DNA of 64,000 nucleotides from CAZWCE01 sp964632505 (lineage in GTDB: Bacteria; Planctomycetota; Planctomycetia; Pirellulales; Thermoguttaceae), in NCBI GenBank assembly GCA_964632505.1, contig CAZWCE010000013.1, forward strand, positions 67,506 to 131,505. Direction: 5' to 3'. The translations under genes and the position numbers were made by a program. Numbering within the stretch: the first letter of the stretch is position 1; each line of letters begins with the position of its first letter. The notes under the pieces are model-generated. The model worked only from the letters and a program-made list of their open reading frames with translations. It was not told the origin of the DNA and searched no databases. This document shows positions 36,682 to 44,837 of this stretch, piece after piece.

Positions 36682-38487
36682 TCATTGGAGGGTGTCGGTC
36701 GTGCGGCCTGCGGTCATGGGAAGATCCTCTTGGAGGACCCAGATCACCGCCGGCGGCTCCTCACTGACCGATTCCTGCATGAGCCATGCCCTTCGCTCTG
36801 GCGGAGTGGATTGATGAATCACTTCCCGAATGTCCCACACCACCGTCGGGTTGCTTGCGTAGTAGTTGTGCCCCAGGTTCGGACTCAAGTCGATCCATTC
36901 CGGCAAGAAGATGACCGGATCGATTCCCGGGATGGCGGAAAAAGCCTCTCGGGTATCAAGGGCTTCGGAGGCATAGTACTGGTCGAACAAGTCGATTTGA
37001 TACTCTTTCATCAATTGCATGACCTGTTCCAGAAGCAATTTCCGATTCGCACCTCCGATGCGTTCCTCGTCGTTCACCAGATCGGAGAGATTCAGCGGAA
37101 GATCCTTCGGCGAAGAATAGAGCGTGACCCTTTCCCCAAATCGGGGAACGACGGCGACCATTTCCCGGCAGAATTGCTCGATTCCGATGTCCGGCGCCGC
37201 GAGGATGATCTGCTGGAATCCCTTTCCCGCTTCAGGCGGATGATCCCAGCCTCTCAGGGCGGAGGTCAACACGCGATTCCCCATGCTGTGCGCGACGATG
37301 TTGATCGACTCTGCATCGGTTCCTTCGAGCAGGTGTTGCATGAACTCCCGCAGCTTCTTTCCCGCCTTTTCCGCCATGCGCAGATCCTCCTTGTAAGAGA
37401 GGATCCCTCCCTGAGAAGGCCAACTGTAGAGGACGGGAATGCCTTCGAAATCGATGTCGTAGGCGAGTTGCCCCAATCGCCGGGCTCCGTCCTCGAACGA
37501 GGTGCTGTACCCATGGATAAACAGTAAGAGCGACGGTTTTCCTTCTTTCATGTCTGCGTTGATGGCGGCGAGAAAGTCACTTCGTTTCATCTTCTTCTTT
37601 TCCCGCAGAACGATATGCTTCGCCGGATCTTCCTTCACTTCCAATCGGATCAGCGAAGGCCGTTCCTGCTGGAATGCGATGTGGCAAGGCGGAATGGAAA
37701 CCTGGCACTTGCCGAAATGAAGATGGTCGGGATCCGGCTTGAAATTGAGCACGTTGGCCGAATTTCGGGTTTCCAGCCATGCTCGGCCTGCCGTGATCGA
37801 AGAAACGGATGTCAAAAGGAGAAAGACGATCGCCGAAACGGCCAGAACGGCATTTCTACGACGAAGCAGAAACAGGATGACGCTCATCGTCGCGAACACA
37901 GCCAGAATGACCGAAAGATAGAACAGCATCACGAGGGAATCGGGCATTTCTGCGAAGCCGATCACCGGAGTGCGATTCGTACCGAAGTAGAGTGTAACGG
38001 TATCGGTCGATTCTTCGGATTGAAGAGGAAATTCTTCCTCATCGGCCAGCACATACTCCAATTTCCCGGTGGTGGGCTCTTCGATGTTCGGTTCGGGGGG
38101 AAGGTCGGCCGATTCCCGCGGCGAAAGCGAAAACGGCTCCATCTCGAACTCCTTCTCTTCGGCGAGTGGAAAAGAAGGAGGAGGCATGGATCGGCTTTTT
38201 TCGGTTTCCGCTTCCGGAACCGAGCGGGGGGAGTGCCGCTTCGCGCCTTCGTCCGGAGCGGGTTTCAGCGATAGAGATTCAGACGACGGAGAGGAAGGGC
38301 GCCAAATATCTTCCGAGGAAAGCCCCTCCTGCGTTTCTTGATCCGGACGTTTGGATTCGTCTTTCTTCTCCCCGCTTCCGCAACCTTGAAGAAGCACAAG
38401 AAGGAAGAAAAAGAGTCCCACCACGAGTAAATTCCACGTGGTGGATCGACTGCAAAACGACTTATCGTGTTCCCGATTCATCGGCAT
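36682..38487 (-). CDS. Lipoprotein alpha/beta hydrolase, DUF900-like, with two internal membrane helices
   Basis: A 601-residue protein. A lipobox VLLQGC (lipid Cys36) is followed by a long acidic Ser/Pro/Glu linker (37-160). The DUF900 entry motif TLYFGTNR (165-172) comes next, then two hydrophobic segments (about 183-207 and 213-233), and then the usual continuation FGKCQVSIPPCH (258-269). The hydrolase domain has FIHGYSTSF (323-331) and the nucleophile elbow AHSMG with Ser401. The family is predicted to hydrolyse esters; substrates are unknown. The placement of helices between two motifs that are normally adjacent is odd. The start is ambiguous between ATG 38487 and ATG 38481. Confidence 0.78.
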   Translation of the reverse strand: MPMNREHDKSFCSRSTTWNLLVVGLFFFLLVLLQGCGSGEKKDESKRPDQETQEGLSSEDIWRPSSPSSESLSLKPAPDEGAKRHSPRSVPEAETEKSRSMPPPSFPLAEEKEFEMEPFSLSPRESADLPPEPNIEEPTTGKLEYVLADEEEFPLQSEESTDTVTLYFGTNRTPVIGFAEMPDSLVMLFYLSVILAVFATMSVILFLLRRRNAVLAVSAIVFLLLTSVSSITAGRAWLETRNSANVLNFKPDPDHLHFGKCQVSIPPCHIAFQQERPSLIRLEVKEDPAKHIVLREKKKMKRSDFLAAINADMKEGKPSLLLFIHGYSTSFEDGARRLGQLAYDIDFEGIPVLYSWPSQGGILSYKEDLRMAEKAGKKLREFMQHLLEGTDAESINIVAHSMGNRVLTSALRGWDHPPEAGKGFQQIILAAPDIGIEQFCREMVAVVPRFGERVTLYSSPKDLPLNLSDLVNDEERIGGANRKLLLEQVMQLMKEYQIDLFDQYYASEALDTREAFSAIPGIDPVIFLPEWIDLSPNLGHNYYASNPTVVWDIREVIHQSTPPERRAWLMQESVSEEPPAVIWVLQEDLPMTAGRTTDTLQ

Positions 38488-38622
38488 CCTAGCCTCACTG
38501 ACCAGTATTGAGGTGTATACTCCTTCTCGAGGACCGCTTGCATGCGAAGGCTATCAAAACTACGCAAACCGCGGAAGATCAGTTTTTCGAAAACACTTGT
38601 TTCGCCTCGAGACAGCCATTTT

Positions 38623-38639
38623 TGGGGAATCCTTCCCCA
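38623..38639. repeat. Perfect hairpin without T run downstream of the Dabb gene
   Basis: TGGGGAA (38623-38629) and TTCCCCA (38633-38639) pair fully with a 3-base loop. Reading the Dabb transcript, A residues rather than U follow, so it is not a standard terminator; it may be a 3' stabilising hairpin. Confidence 0.3.
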
Positions 38640-38661
38640 GGAGTCGATCGGGGGGAAGAGC

Positions 38662-38967
38662 TTACTCCGTCACGGAATCGAATACCCGCAATGTTTCCCA
38701 GTTGTCCTTATGCTTTTCGATATAGCTCTTATGGGCCGGGTGAAACGCATACACATCGAGCGCTTCGCGTGATTCCAGTACCACACAGAGATTGACATGA
38801 AAATCCTGGTCGTTTGCCGGCCGTTGCATCTCTTCCAGACGCTGAGAAACGGCGTAAAAACGGATATCGGGAATCTCCGAAATGAAACTATGGGAATCTG
38901 CGATCAAGGTCGCGATCGTTTCGGAACTTGCGTCTTTCAGCTTGAAGAAAACATTGTGTACGATCAT
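38662..38967 (-). CDS. Stress-responsive alpha/beta-barrel (Dabb) domain protein
   Basis: A 101-residue single-domain protein. The Dabb pattern is clear: start MIVHNVFFKLKD, a central FYAVSQRL, the strand FHVNLCVVLESREALDVYAFHPAHKSYIE, and a short C-terminal helix. Dabb proteins form dimeric ferredoxin-like barrels; most have no defined role. The start is the ATG at 38965-38967 after AAAGGA; a TTG two codons earlier is also in frame. It lies 67 bases after ftsH on the same strand, with a weak hairpin between them. Confidence 0.82.
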   Translation of the reverse strand: MIVHNVFFKLKDASSETIATLIADSHSFISEIPDIRFYAVSQRLEEMQRPANDQDFHVNLCVVLESREALDVYAFHPAHKSYIEKHKDNWETLRVFDSVTE

Positions 38968-38993
38968 GATCAATCCTTTCTTGAAAATGAAAT

Positions 38994-39016
38994 TTTGCCA
39001 CCGGGGTCACGGCAAA
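38994..39016 (-). terminator. Weak hairpin between ftsH and the Dabb gene
   Basis: TTTGCC and GGCAAA pair over an 11-base loop; on the minus strand the stem is followed by ATTTCATTTT. It is a possible weak terminator or attenuator after ftsH. Confidence 0.3.
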
Positions 39017-39034
39017 GCTTACTCAAAAACGGGC

Positions 39035-41134
39035 CTACTCTGTTTTTTCATTTTCCCCATTCTTTTCATCCTCTTCGCTTGCCCCATCTTTTTTTGAGGA
39101 TTCGACGCCGTTTTCGCCGGATTCCAACTCCTCATCCGATTTGCTTTCTTCCTCCGGGACTTCCGGTTTCTCCTCTTTACGGAACGGCGACGGACCGATC
39201 AGATCGATGATTCGGGTTTCCTCCAGCTCTTCCTCTTCCTCGAGTTTCCGACTGAGGATCTCCAACTTGTCGCGATGTTCTTGGAGAATCGCGGCGGCCC
39301 GGTCGTAGGCATCGCGGAGAATGCGAACCACCTCCTCGTCGATCACTCGTGCGGTTTCGTCGCTGTATTCCCTGGCTTCGGACATCTCTCGTCCCAGAAA
39401 AGGGTGCGATTCATCGACGCGAAAGGCGATCGGGCCCAGCCGTTCGCTCATCCCCCAGTGGACGACCATCCGGCGTGCCAGTTGGGTTGCCTGCTTCAGA
39501 TCCTGTTCCGCTCCGGAGGAGAATTCGTCGAAGAACAGTTTTTCGGCACATCTCCCTCCCATGGCGAAAGCAAGTTGCGCATTCAATTGGGTTTCATTGA
39601 TTCCGAGCTGGTCTTCTTCCGGCAAGACCTGTGTGGCACCGAGGGACCGGCCGCGGGGAATGATCGAAACCTTATGAACCTGCGAGCGGATCGGCTGGAA
39701 CCAAGCCACGAGAGTATGCCCTGCTTCATGGCAAGCGGTTTTTCGTTTTTCATCTTCGGAAAGGATCTCTTCGCGCTGGGCGCCGATCATCACTTTGTCG
39801 CGTGCGAAGTTGAAGTCGCTCATCTCGACCTTTTCTTTTCCCTTTCGCGTCGCCCAGAGTGTGGCTTCGTTCACGAGATTGCGGATGTCGGCGCCGGTGA
39901 AACCGACGGTTCCCTTCGCCAGCCGCTCAAGATCGACATCCTCTTCCAACGGGATACCCTTGATGTGCACCTTGAAAATGGCGATTCTCCCCTTGAGTGT
40001 GGGGCGATCGACGGTGACATGACGATCGAAGCGGCCGGGACGAAGAAGGGCGGGATCCAAGACATCGGGGCGATTGGTCGCGGCCATGACCATGACCGAC
40101 TCGCTGGGGGTGAAACCGTCCATTTCGCTGAGGATTTGGTTCAGCGTCTGCTCCCGTTCGTCGTGACCACCGCCAAGTCCGGTTCCCCGGTGACGGCCGA
40201 CGGCATCGATCTCGTCGACGAAGAGAATCGCCGGCGAATGCTCCTTGGCGGTATTGAACAGATCGCGAACCCGGCTGGCCCCCACCCCCACGAACATCTG
40301 AATGAATTCCGATCCGTTGATCGAGAAGAACGGCACTTCCGCTTCCCCCGCGACGGCTCGGGCCAGAAGCGTCTTTCCCGAACCGGGAGGGCCGACCAGC
40401 AAGGTTCCCTTGGGGACCCGGGCTCCCATTCTGATAAACTTGTCGGGATCCTTCAGGTAATCGACGATCTCCTTGAGTTCGTTCTTCACCCCTTCGAGTC
40501 CCGCGACATCGTCGAAGGTGATTTCCTGACTGCCCATTTCGTAGCGTTTCGCCGGACTGCGGTTGAAGCCGCTGACCATGCCGCCCATCATTTGCTCGCG
40601 GGTTCGACGGACCATCATCCATACGGCGAAGAGGACGCCGAAGGTCAAGATCATCGAAAATGTCAGCATCCAGACCATGTAATCGGGGGGGCGTGTGGCC
40701 GTGTAATTCCCCCCCAATTGACGGCGAAATTGCTGGTCCAATTCGGGATCAGCCAAGGCGAACGGAGGGATTTCCGTCGAGAAATGTTCGTGGACTTCCT
40801 TCGGGGTCGTCTCTTTCGACTCGAAACTGAGCGATGCCAACGGGGGAGTCTCCTTGAATTTCCCTTTGATGCGCTCACCCAGAATCGTGACGCTCTCGAT
40901 GTTCTCCTCTTCGAACTGCGACATGAAATCGCCCCAGGTGATTTTCGTCCGCTTGGTCGCGCTGCCGGAATAGACGAGCAACGCGATGATGAGCACAACG
41001 ACCAGAATCAAGAAAAAGGTCATCGTTCCCGAGCGTTGCGGCGGGGCGGAGGGGGGAAGCGGTCGGCGAGGATTTGGTTTTTCAGGGGGGGTATTCTCCT
41101 TATCAGGACGTTTATTTTCCGGGGAATCCGGCAT
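39035..41134 (-). CDS. ftsH: ATP-dependent zinc metalloprotease FtsH
   Basis: A 699-residue membrane AAA+ protease that degrades misfolded membrane proteins and regulators. Order: a Pro-rich charged N-terminus (1-36), TM1 (about 38-56), a periplasmic domain (60-150), TM2 (about 152-174), the AAA+ domain with Walker A GPPGSGKT (248-255), Walker B VDEID (306-310) and the arginine-finger region RPGRFDR (365-371), and the zinc protease motif HEAGH (469-473). The last 60 residues are an unusual acidic tail rich in Glu, Lys and Ser. ATG 41134 has GGGAGAAG upstream; an earlier in-frame start adds 13 residues without support. Confidence 0.96.
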   Translation of the reverse strand: MPDSPENKRPDKENTPPEKPNPRRPLPPSAPPQRSGTMTFFLILVVVLIIALLVYSGSATKRTKITWGDFMSQFEEENIESVTILGERIKGKFKETPPLASLSFESKETTPKEVHEHFSTEIPPFALADPELDQQFRRQLGGNYTATRPPDYMVWMLTFSMILTFGVLFAVWMMVRRTREQMMGGMVSGFNRSPAKRYEMGSQEITFDDVAGLEGVKNELKEIVDYLKDPDKFIRMGARVPKGTLLVGPPGSGKTLLARAVAGEAEVPFFSINGSEFIQMFVGVGASRVRDLFNTAKEHSPAILFVDEIDAVGRHRGTGLGGGHDEREQTLNQILSEMDGFTPSESVMVMAATNRPDVLDPALLRPGRFDRHVTVDRPTLKGRIAIFKVHIKGIPLEEDVDLERLAKGTVGFTGADIRNLVNEATLWATRKGKEKVEMSDFNFARDKVMIGAQREEILSEDEKRKTACHEAGHTLVAWFQPIRSQVHKVSIIPRGRSLGATQVLPEEDQLGINETQLNAQLAFAMGGRCAEKLFFDEFSSGAEQDLKQATQLARRMVVHWGMSERLGPIAFRVDESHPFLGREMSEAREYSDETARVIDEEVVRILRDAYDRAAAILQEHRDKLEILSRKLEEEEELEETRIIDLIGPSPFRKEEKPEVPEEESKSDEELESGENGVESSKKDGASEEDEKNGENEKTE

Positions 41135-42091
41135 TTCTTCTCCCTTGTCTCGATAACTTGGTGATATCATCATGAATCATGAAGCTTCGCATCGTGAATG
41201 AACCTTCCCGACGGCACCTTTGCCCGATGAAACCGGAAATATCCAACGCCTTTCGGGGGAAAGGGGGATCGACCATGCAAAGACTGATACGATTTTTCTT
41301 TTCCCCTCTCCACCATGTCTCGGGGCGGCTGGGAATCGAAGTGCTCTATTTTAACGCATGGATCAGCTCTTGGCGACTATTTCCTCCATCCCAGCAATAA
41401 AGTTTGCGAAAAAATCCGGTACTTTTTATTCGTGCAGGCAAGGTAAAAGGAGACAACCATGCCACGATCGACGGGCCGGTGCCATGAACGTCCGCCGCCA
41501 CCCCAGAAAGGGAGGAGCATCTCCCCGTCGCGATTCTGCGACGGAGAGCATCAAGGGCTTTTGGCTTTGTGACAGGTTTCTGCGCATTCGGGTCATGGTC
41601 GCGGCATCGGTGAAAGATCGAATCGTCGACTCGCCCCGACCGCGATTTCTCCCACTCCCACGAAAACGCGAGGAAGGCCCTGTGAGAAAAAAAGGTCCGG
41701 GTGGGTATTTGACTCGTTCATTCGAGCGAATCGTTTCATTCGGTAAAATGGTCAGGACAATCAATGTTTTCCAGTCAAAAAGTTGTCAAAACAGAACTGC
41801 CATGTTGACCGGAGCTTACGTACAAAGTAGATATTTTTCAACCGGACGGCTTTTGCCACATTCCAGCGGAGGTTCACGCATCCGACCGACCGAAATCGGT
41901 CTGTCCCGATTCCGAGCAGGAACTTCGGTCGCAAAAGGAACTTTCGCAAAGGCACGCTGGAAGCTTCTCGGAAGCGGCTCGCATTGGATGTCCACGCGAA
42001 CTAGGTTTTGGATCATCCAATCGGAAAAAACCGGTTTCTCTCGCCTCGCCACTTGTGGAGAAGAATCGACTTTTGATATTGTGGGGAATTC
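41135..42091. other. 957-base intergenic region between ftsH and the NtrC-type regulator
   Basis: No gene is firmly supported. A + strand frame stays open across most of it (41358-42095), but its product is Arg/Ser-rich, has no recognisable domain and lacks a ribosome site. The best coding candidate is a 37-codon ORF listed separately. An extended -10-like TAAAAT is at 41754-41759. No tRNA or known structured RNA is visible. Confidence 0.4.
41459..41572 (+). CDS. Candidate small ORF (37 codons) with strong ribosome site
   Basis: An ATG at 41459-41461 is preceded by AAAAGGAGACAACC, the best Shine-Dalgarno match in this long intergenic stretch, at ideal spacing. The predicted peptide of 37 residues begins MPRSTGRCHERPPPPQKG and ends LLAL, rich in Pro and Arg with two Cys. 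No homologue is recognised. It could be a leader peptide, a small protein or chance. Confidence 0.25.
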   Translation: MPRSTGRCHERPPPPQKGRSISPSRFCDGEHQGLLAL

Positions 42092-43519
42092 ATGATGGTA
42101 AAAAGTTCTGTGAAAGGACTGATTCTACTAGTTGACGATGACCGCCAAGTTCTCACCTCGATGAGCGATTGGCTCAGAAGTTGTGGGTACGAAGTGGATA
42201 CCGCCTCGGGTTTGGCGTCGGCGCGCCAAATGCTTTCCCACACGATCTACGACATTGCGCTGGTCGATATTCGCCTTGGGGATGGGGACGGATTCGACCT
42301 GCTTCAGGAAATCAATGAAAAGAAGGTCGGGACCTCGGTGATCCTGATTACCGGGTACGGAACCGTGGAGTCGGCCGTGGCGGCTCTGAAAGCCGGTGCG
42401 TTCGATTTCTTGACCAAACCCCTGATCGACCAGGAACTCGAACTCTCGATCGAACGAGCGCTCAATCAACAGCGCGTCATGAACGAGAACTCCAGCCTGA
42501 AGAATCAGCTTCAAATGCGCTATGGGCTCGAAAACATCGTCGGTCACGACCATCGTATGCAGAAGATCTACGATATGATCGAAAGTGTGGCGGACACCCG
42601 AGCCACGATTCTCATCACGGGGGAAAGCGGGACGGGGAAGTCGCTCATCGCCCGGGCGATTCACTACCGCAGCAATCGGCGCGAGAATCCTTTCGTGGAA
42701 GTCGCGTGCGGAGCGCTTCCGGAAACACTACTCGAGAGCGAACTGTTCGGTCATGTCGCCGGTTCGTTCACGGGAGCGGCGGGCGATAAGACCGGGAAAT
42801 TTCTCCAAGCCGACCGAGGGACTATTTTTCTCGACGAGATCGGCAACTCCAGCCAGGGAATGCAGGTGAAGCTGCTGCGTGTTCTGCAGGAGCTTGCGTT
42901 CGAGCCGGTCGGCGGAAACGAGACGCTCCACGTCGACACGCGGGTCATCCTCGCGACGAATGAGAATCTCACCAAGGCGGTCGAGGAAAAACGATTCCGC
43001 CAGGATCTGTATTATCGGATCAACGTGATCAACATCGAACTGCCACCGCTCCGCGAACGCATCGGCGACATCCCGCTTCTGGCCCGTCATTTTCTCGACG
43101 AAGTGCGCCGAGAGACGGGAAAGGATATTTCGGATTTCGATCCTCGTGCCATCGACGCCCTGCAGTCGTATTCCTGGCCCGGCAACGTGCGGGAATTGCA
43201 AAACGTCGTCGAACGCTCCGTCCTTCTCGGCAAGGGCCACGTCGTGACGCTGGAAGATCTTCCGGAAACGATCTTGGGTGATTCCCCCACCACCTATTCC
43301 AATGAACCGGTAGGCAATAAAACGCTCAAGGAAGCGCTGGAAGGCCCGGAACGGAAAATCATTCAAGAAGTGCTTGAAAGCAATCAGTGGAATCGCAATG
43401 CCACGGCCGATGCCCTGGGCATCAATCGCACGACGCTTTACAAGAAGATGAAGCGTCTGGGACTCGATGATGCCCCTCGGGGAACGGTGTCGCAAGACGG
43501 TTCGTTCGCCTCCAGATAG
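42092..43519 (+). CDS. Sigma-54-dependent response regulator (NtrC family)
   Basis: A 475-residue transcription activator. The receiver domain (8-125) has Asp14-16 and phospho-acceptor Asp59 (ALVDIRLGDG). The AAA+ domain (about 148-385) has Walker A GESGTGKS (178-185) and the sigma-54 contact loop as GSFTGA (225-230) instead of GAFTGA, a variant seen in other activators. A C-terminal Fis-type helix-turn-helix ends the protein (NATADALGINRTTLYKKMKRLGL). It should activate sigma-54 promoters on phosphorylation. No sensor kinase or obvious sigma-54 target is adjacent, so it is an orphan regulator here. The start may be either of two consecutive ATGs (42092 or 42095). Confidence 0.93.
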   Translation: MMVKSSVKGLILLVDDDRQVLTSMSDWLRSCGYEVDTASGLASARQMLSHTIYDIALVDIRLGDGDGFDLLQEINEKKVGTSVILITGYGTVESAVAALKAGAFDFLTKPLIDQELELSIERALNQQRVMNENSSLKNQLQMRYGLENIVGHDHRMQKIYDMIESVADTRATILITGESGTGKSLIARAIHYRSNRRENPFVEVACGALPETLLESELFGHVAGSFTGAAGDKTGKFLQADRGTIFLDEIGNSSQGMQVKLLRVLQELAFEPVGGNETLHVDTRVILATNENLTKAVEEKRFRQDLYYRINVINIELPPLRERIGDIPLLARHFLDEVRRETGKDISDFDPRAIDALQSYSWPGNVRELQNVVERSVLLGKGHVVTLEDLPETILGDSPTTYSNEPVGNKTLKEALEGPERKIIQEVLESNQWNRNATADALGINRTTLYKKMKRLGLDDAPRGTVSQDGSFASR

Positions 43520-43639
43520 GCGCAATCCCTGGAGCTTCTCGGTTTCAGCCGGCGGCGTTTTCTTTTTACTTCCCTGAGAATCTACGCACCCATTCTTGCG
43601 AAGTTCTTTCTGCAGAAACTCCCCTTCCGCGATCGTTTC

Positions 43640-43648
43640 TGGTAGAAT
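43640..43648 (+). promoter_or_regulatory. Extended -10 promoter element (TGGTAGAAT)
   Basis: TAGAAT at 43643-43648 is preceded by TGG, the extended -10 arrangement; no good -35 box is seen. It would start transcription about 57 bases before the GH43-like gene. Confidence 0.4.
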
Positions 43649-43711
43649 GCGCCATGTCGCGACTTCTTTCTCGTCGCCGTCATTCCATTCAATCAGAAGC
43701 GGACCGAAGTG

Positions 43712-44743
43712 ATGTTGGAACTCACCTTTTCACGACTAAGTGCACGATCTCAAAACTCTTCTGTTCTTGTCGTCACCTCTTGTTTTTTGCTGATGCTGCT
43801 TTCTCCATCAGCCATTCCTGAGGAGCTTCCGGCTCGTGGTGCCGAAAAGCCGGTGATCGACGGAGAATGGATCAAGATCGCAGGCAATCCGGATCTTGGA
43901 GCGTACACTTCCAAGAAACAGCAGCCGGTCGATTTCGGCATCTGGCAGGCCGCCGACGGGACCTGGCAATTATGGTCCTGCATTCGCCATACCAAGTGTG
44001 GTGGGCATACGCGGCTTTTCTATCGCTGGGAGGGAGAACATCTGACCGATCCGGATTGGAGGCCGATGGGAATCGCCATGGAGGCCGACGAGGCGTTCGA
44101 CGAGAATCGCGGCGGGCTCCAAGCGCCCCATGTCATTCACTGGCACGGAGAATATTGGATGTTTTACGGCGACTGGGGCGATATCTGCCTCGCCAAGAGC
44201 CGGGACGGCAAGACATTCCACCGCGTGGACATCCGAGATGGGAAACCTCAGCTTTTCAGCGGTCCGATGAACAATACCCGCGATGCGATGGTTCTCCGCG
44301 TCGACGACACGTGGTACTGCTATTACACCGGACACACGCCGGAGAAATCCTCCCGTTTCGATTGTGCCGTTTTCTGCCGCACTTCCGAGGATTTGATGCA
44401 CTGGAGCGACGCGGCCATCGTTTCGGCCGGCGGCAGCGCTGATCCGAAATCGAACTGGTATGGGGGGAGTTGCGAGTGTCCTTTCGTCGAAAAGCGGGGC
44501 GAATACTTCTACCTCTTCCGGAATCAGGTCTACGGACACCAAGCATTGAACACCCAATATTGTTCGAAGGATCCCCTTGATTTCGGAATCGATTCCGATG
44601 AGAAGGTCATCGGTACCCTGTCGGTCGCGGCGCCGGAGATCATCCTTCATCAGGGACGATATTTCATCGCAAGTCTGCTTCCCGGACTCGACGGCATTCG
44701 AATCGCCCCATTGAAATGGGTTCCGCTTGCAAAGCAGGAGTAG
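43712..44743 (+). CDS. Secreted five-bladed-propeller glycosidase-like protein (GH43/GH32 clan)
   Basis: A 343-residue exported protein (signal SVLVVTSCFLLMLLSPSAIP). Blade-type repeats such as GIWQAADGTWQLWSCIRHT, PHVIHWHGEYWMFYGDWGD, MVLRVDDTWYCYYTGHTP and CPFVEKRGEYFYLFRNQVY are typical of the GH43/GH32/GH68 propeller superfamily. Possible catalytic acids are Asp in RDAMVLRV and Glu in CECPFVE, but I cannot assign them firmly. Likely substrates are arabinosides, xylosides or fructans. An in-frame GTG directly precedes the ATG. It begins the second glycan block. Confidence 0.7.
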   Translation: MLELTFSRLSARSQNSSVLVVTSCFLLMLLSPSAIPEELPARGAEKPVIDGEWIKIAGNPDLGAYTSKKQQPVDFGIWQAADGTWQLWSCIRHTKCGGHTRLFYRWEGEHLTDPDWRPMGIAMEADEAFDENRGGLQAPHVIHWHGEYWMFYGDWGDICLAKSRDGKTFHRVDIRDGKPQLFSGPMNNTRDAMVLRVDDTWYCYYTGHTPEKSSRFDCAVFCRTSEDLMHWSDAAIVSAGGSADPKSNWYGGSCECPFVEKRGEYFYLFRNQVYGHQALNTQYCSKDPLDFGIDSDEKVIGTLSVAAPEIILHQGRYFIASLLPGLDGIRIAPLKWVPLAKQE

Positions 44744-44837
44744 CAATGGACGACTCCCATTGAGCACGTATCGGCAAAAACAACACCCCAATCATCACCA
44801 CTGATTGATGACGGCAACCAAATAGCGAGGAGAGATA

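Noticed and set aside
39275..41164. Long + strand frame opposite ftsH
   Set aside because: FtsH motifs are all in the minus frame; the opposite product has no recognisable content.
41358..42095. 245-codon open frame between ftsH and the NtrC-type regulator
   Set aside because: Arg/Ser-rich product without domains, no ribosome site, and it overlaps the start of the regulator.
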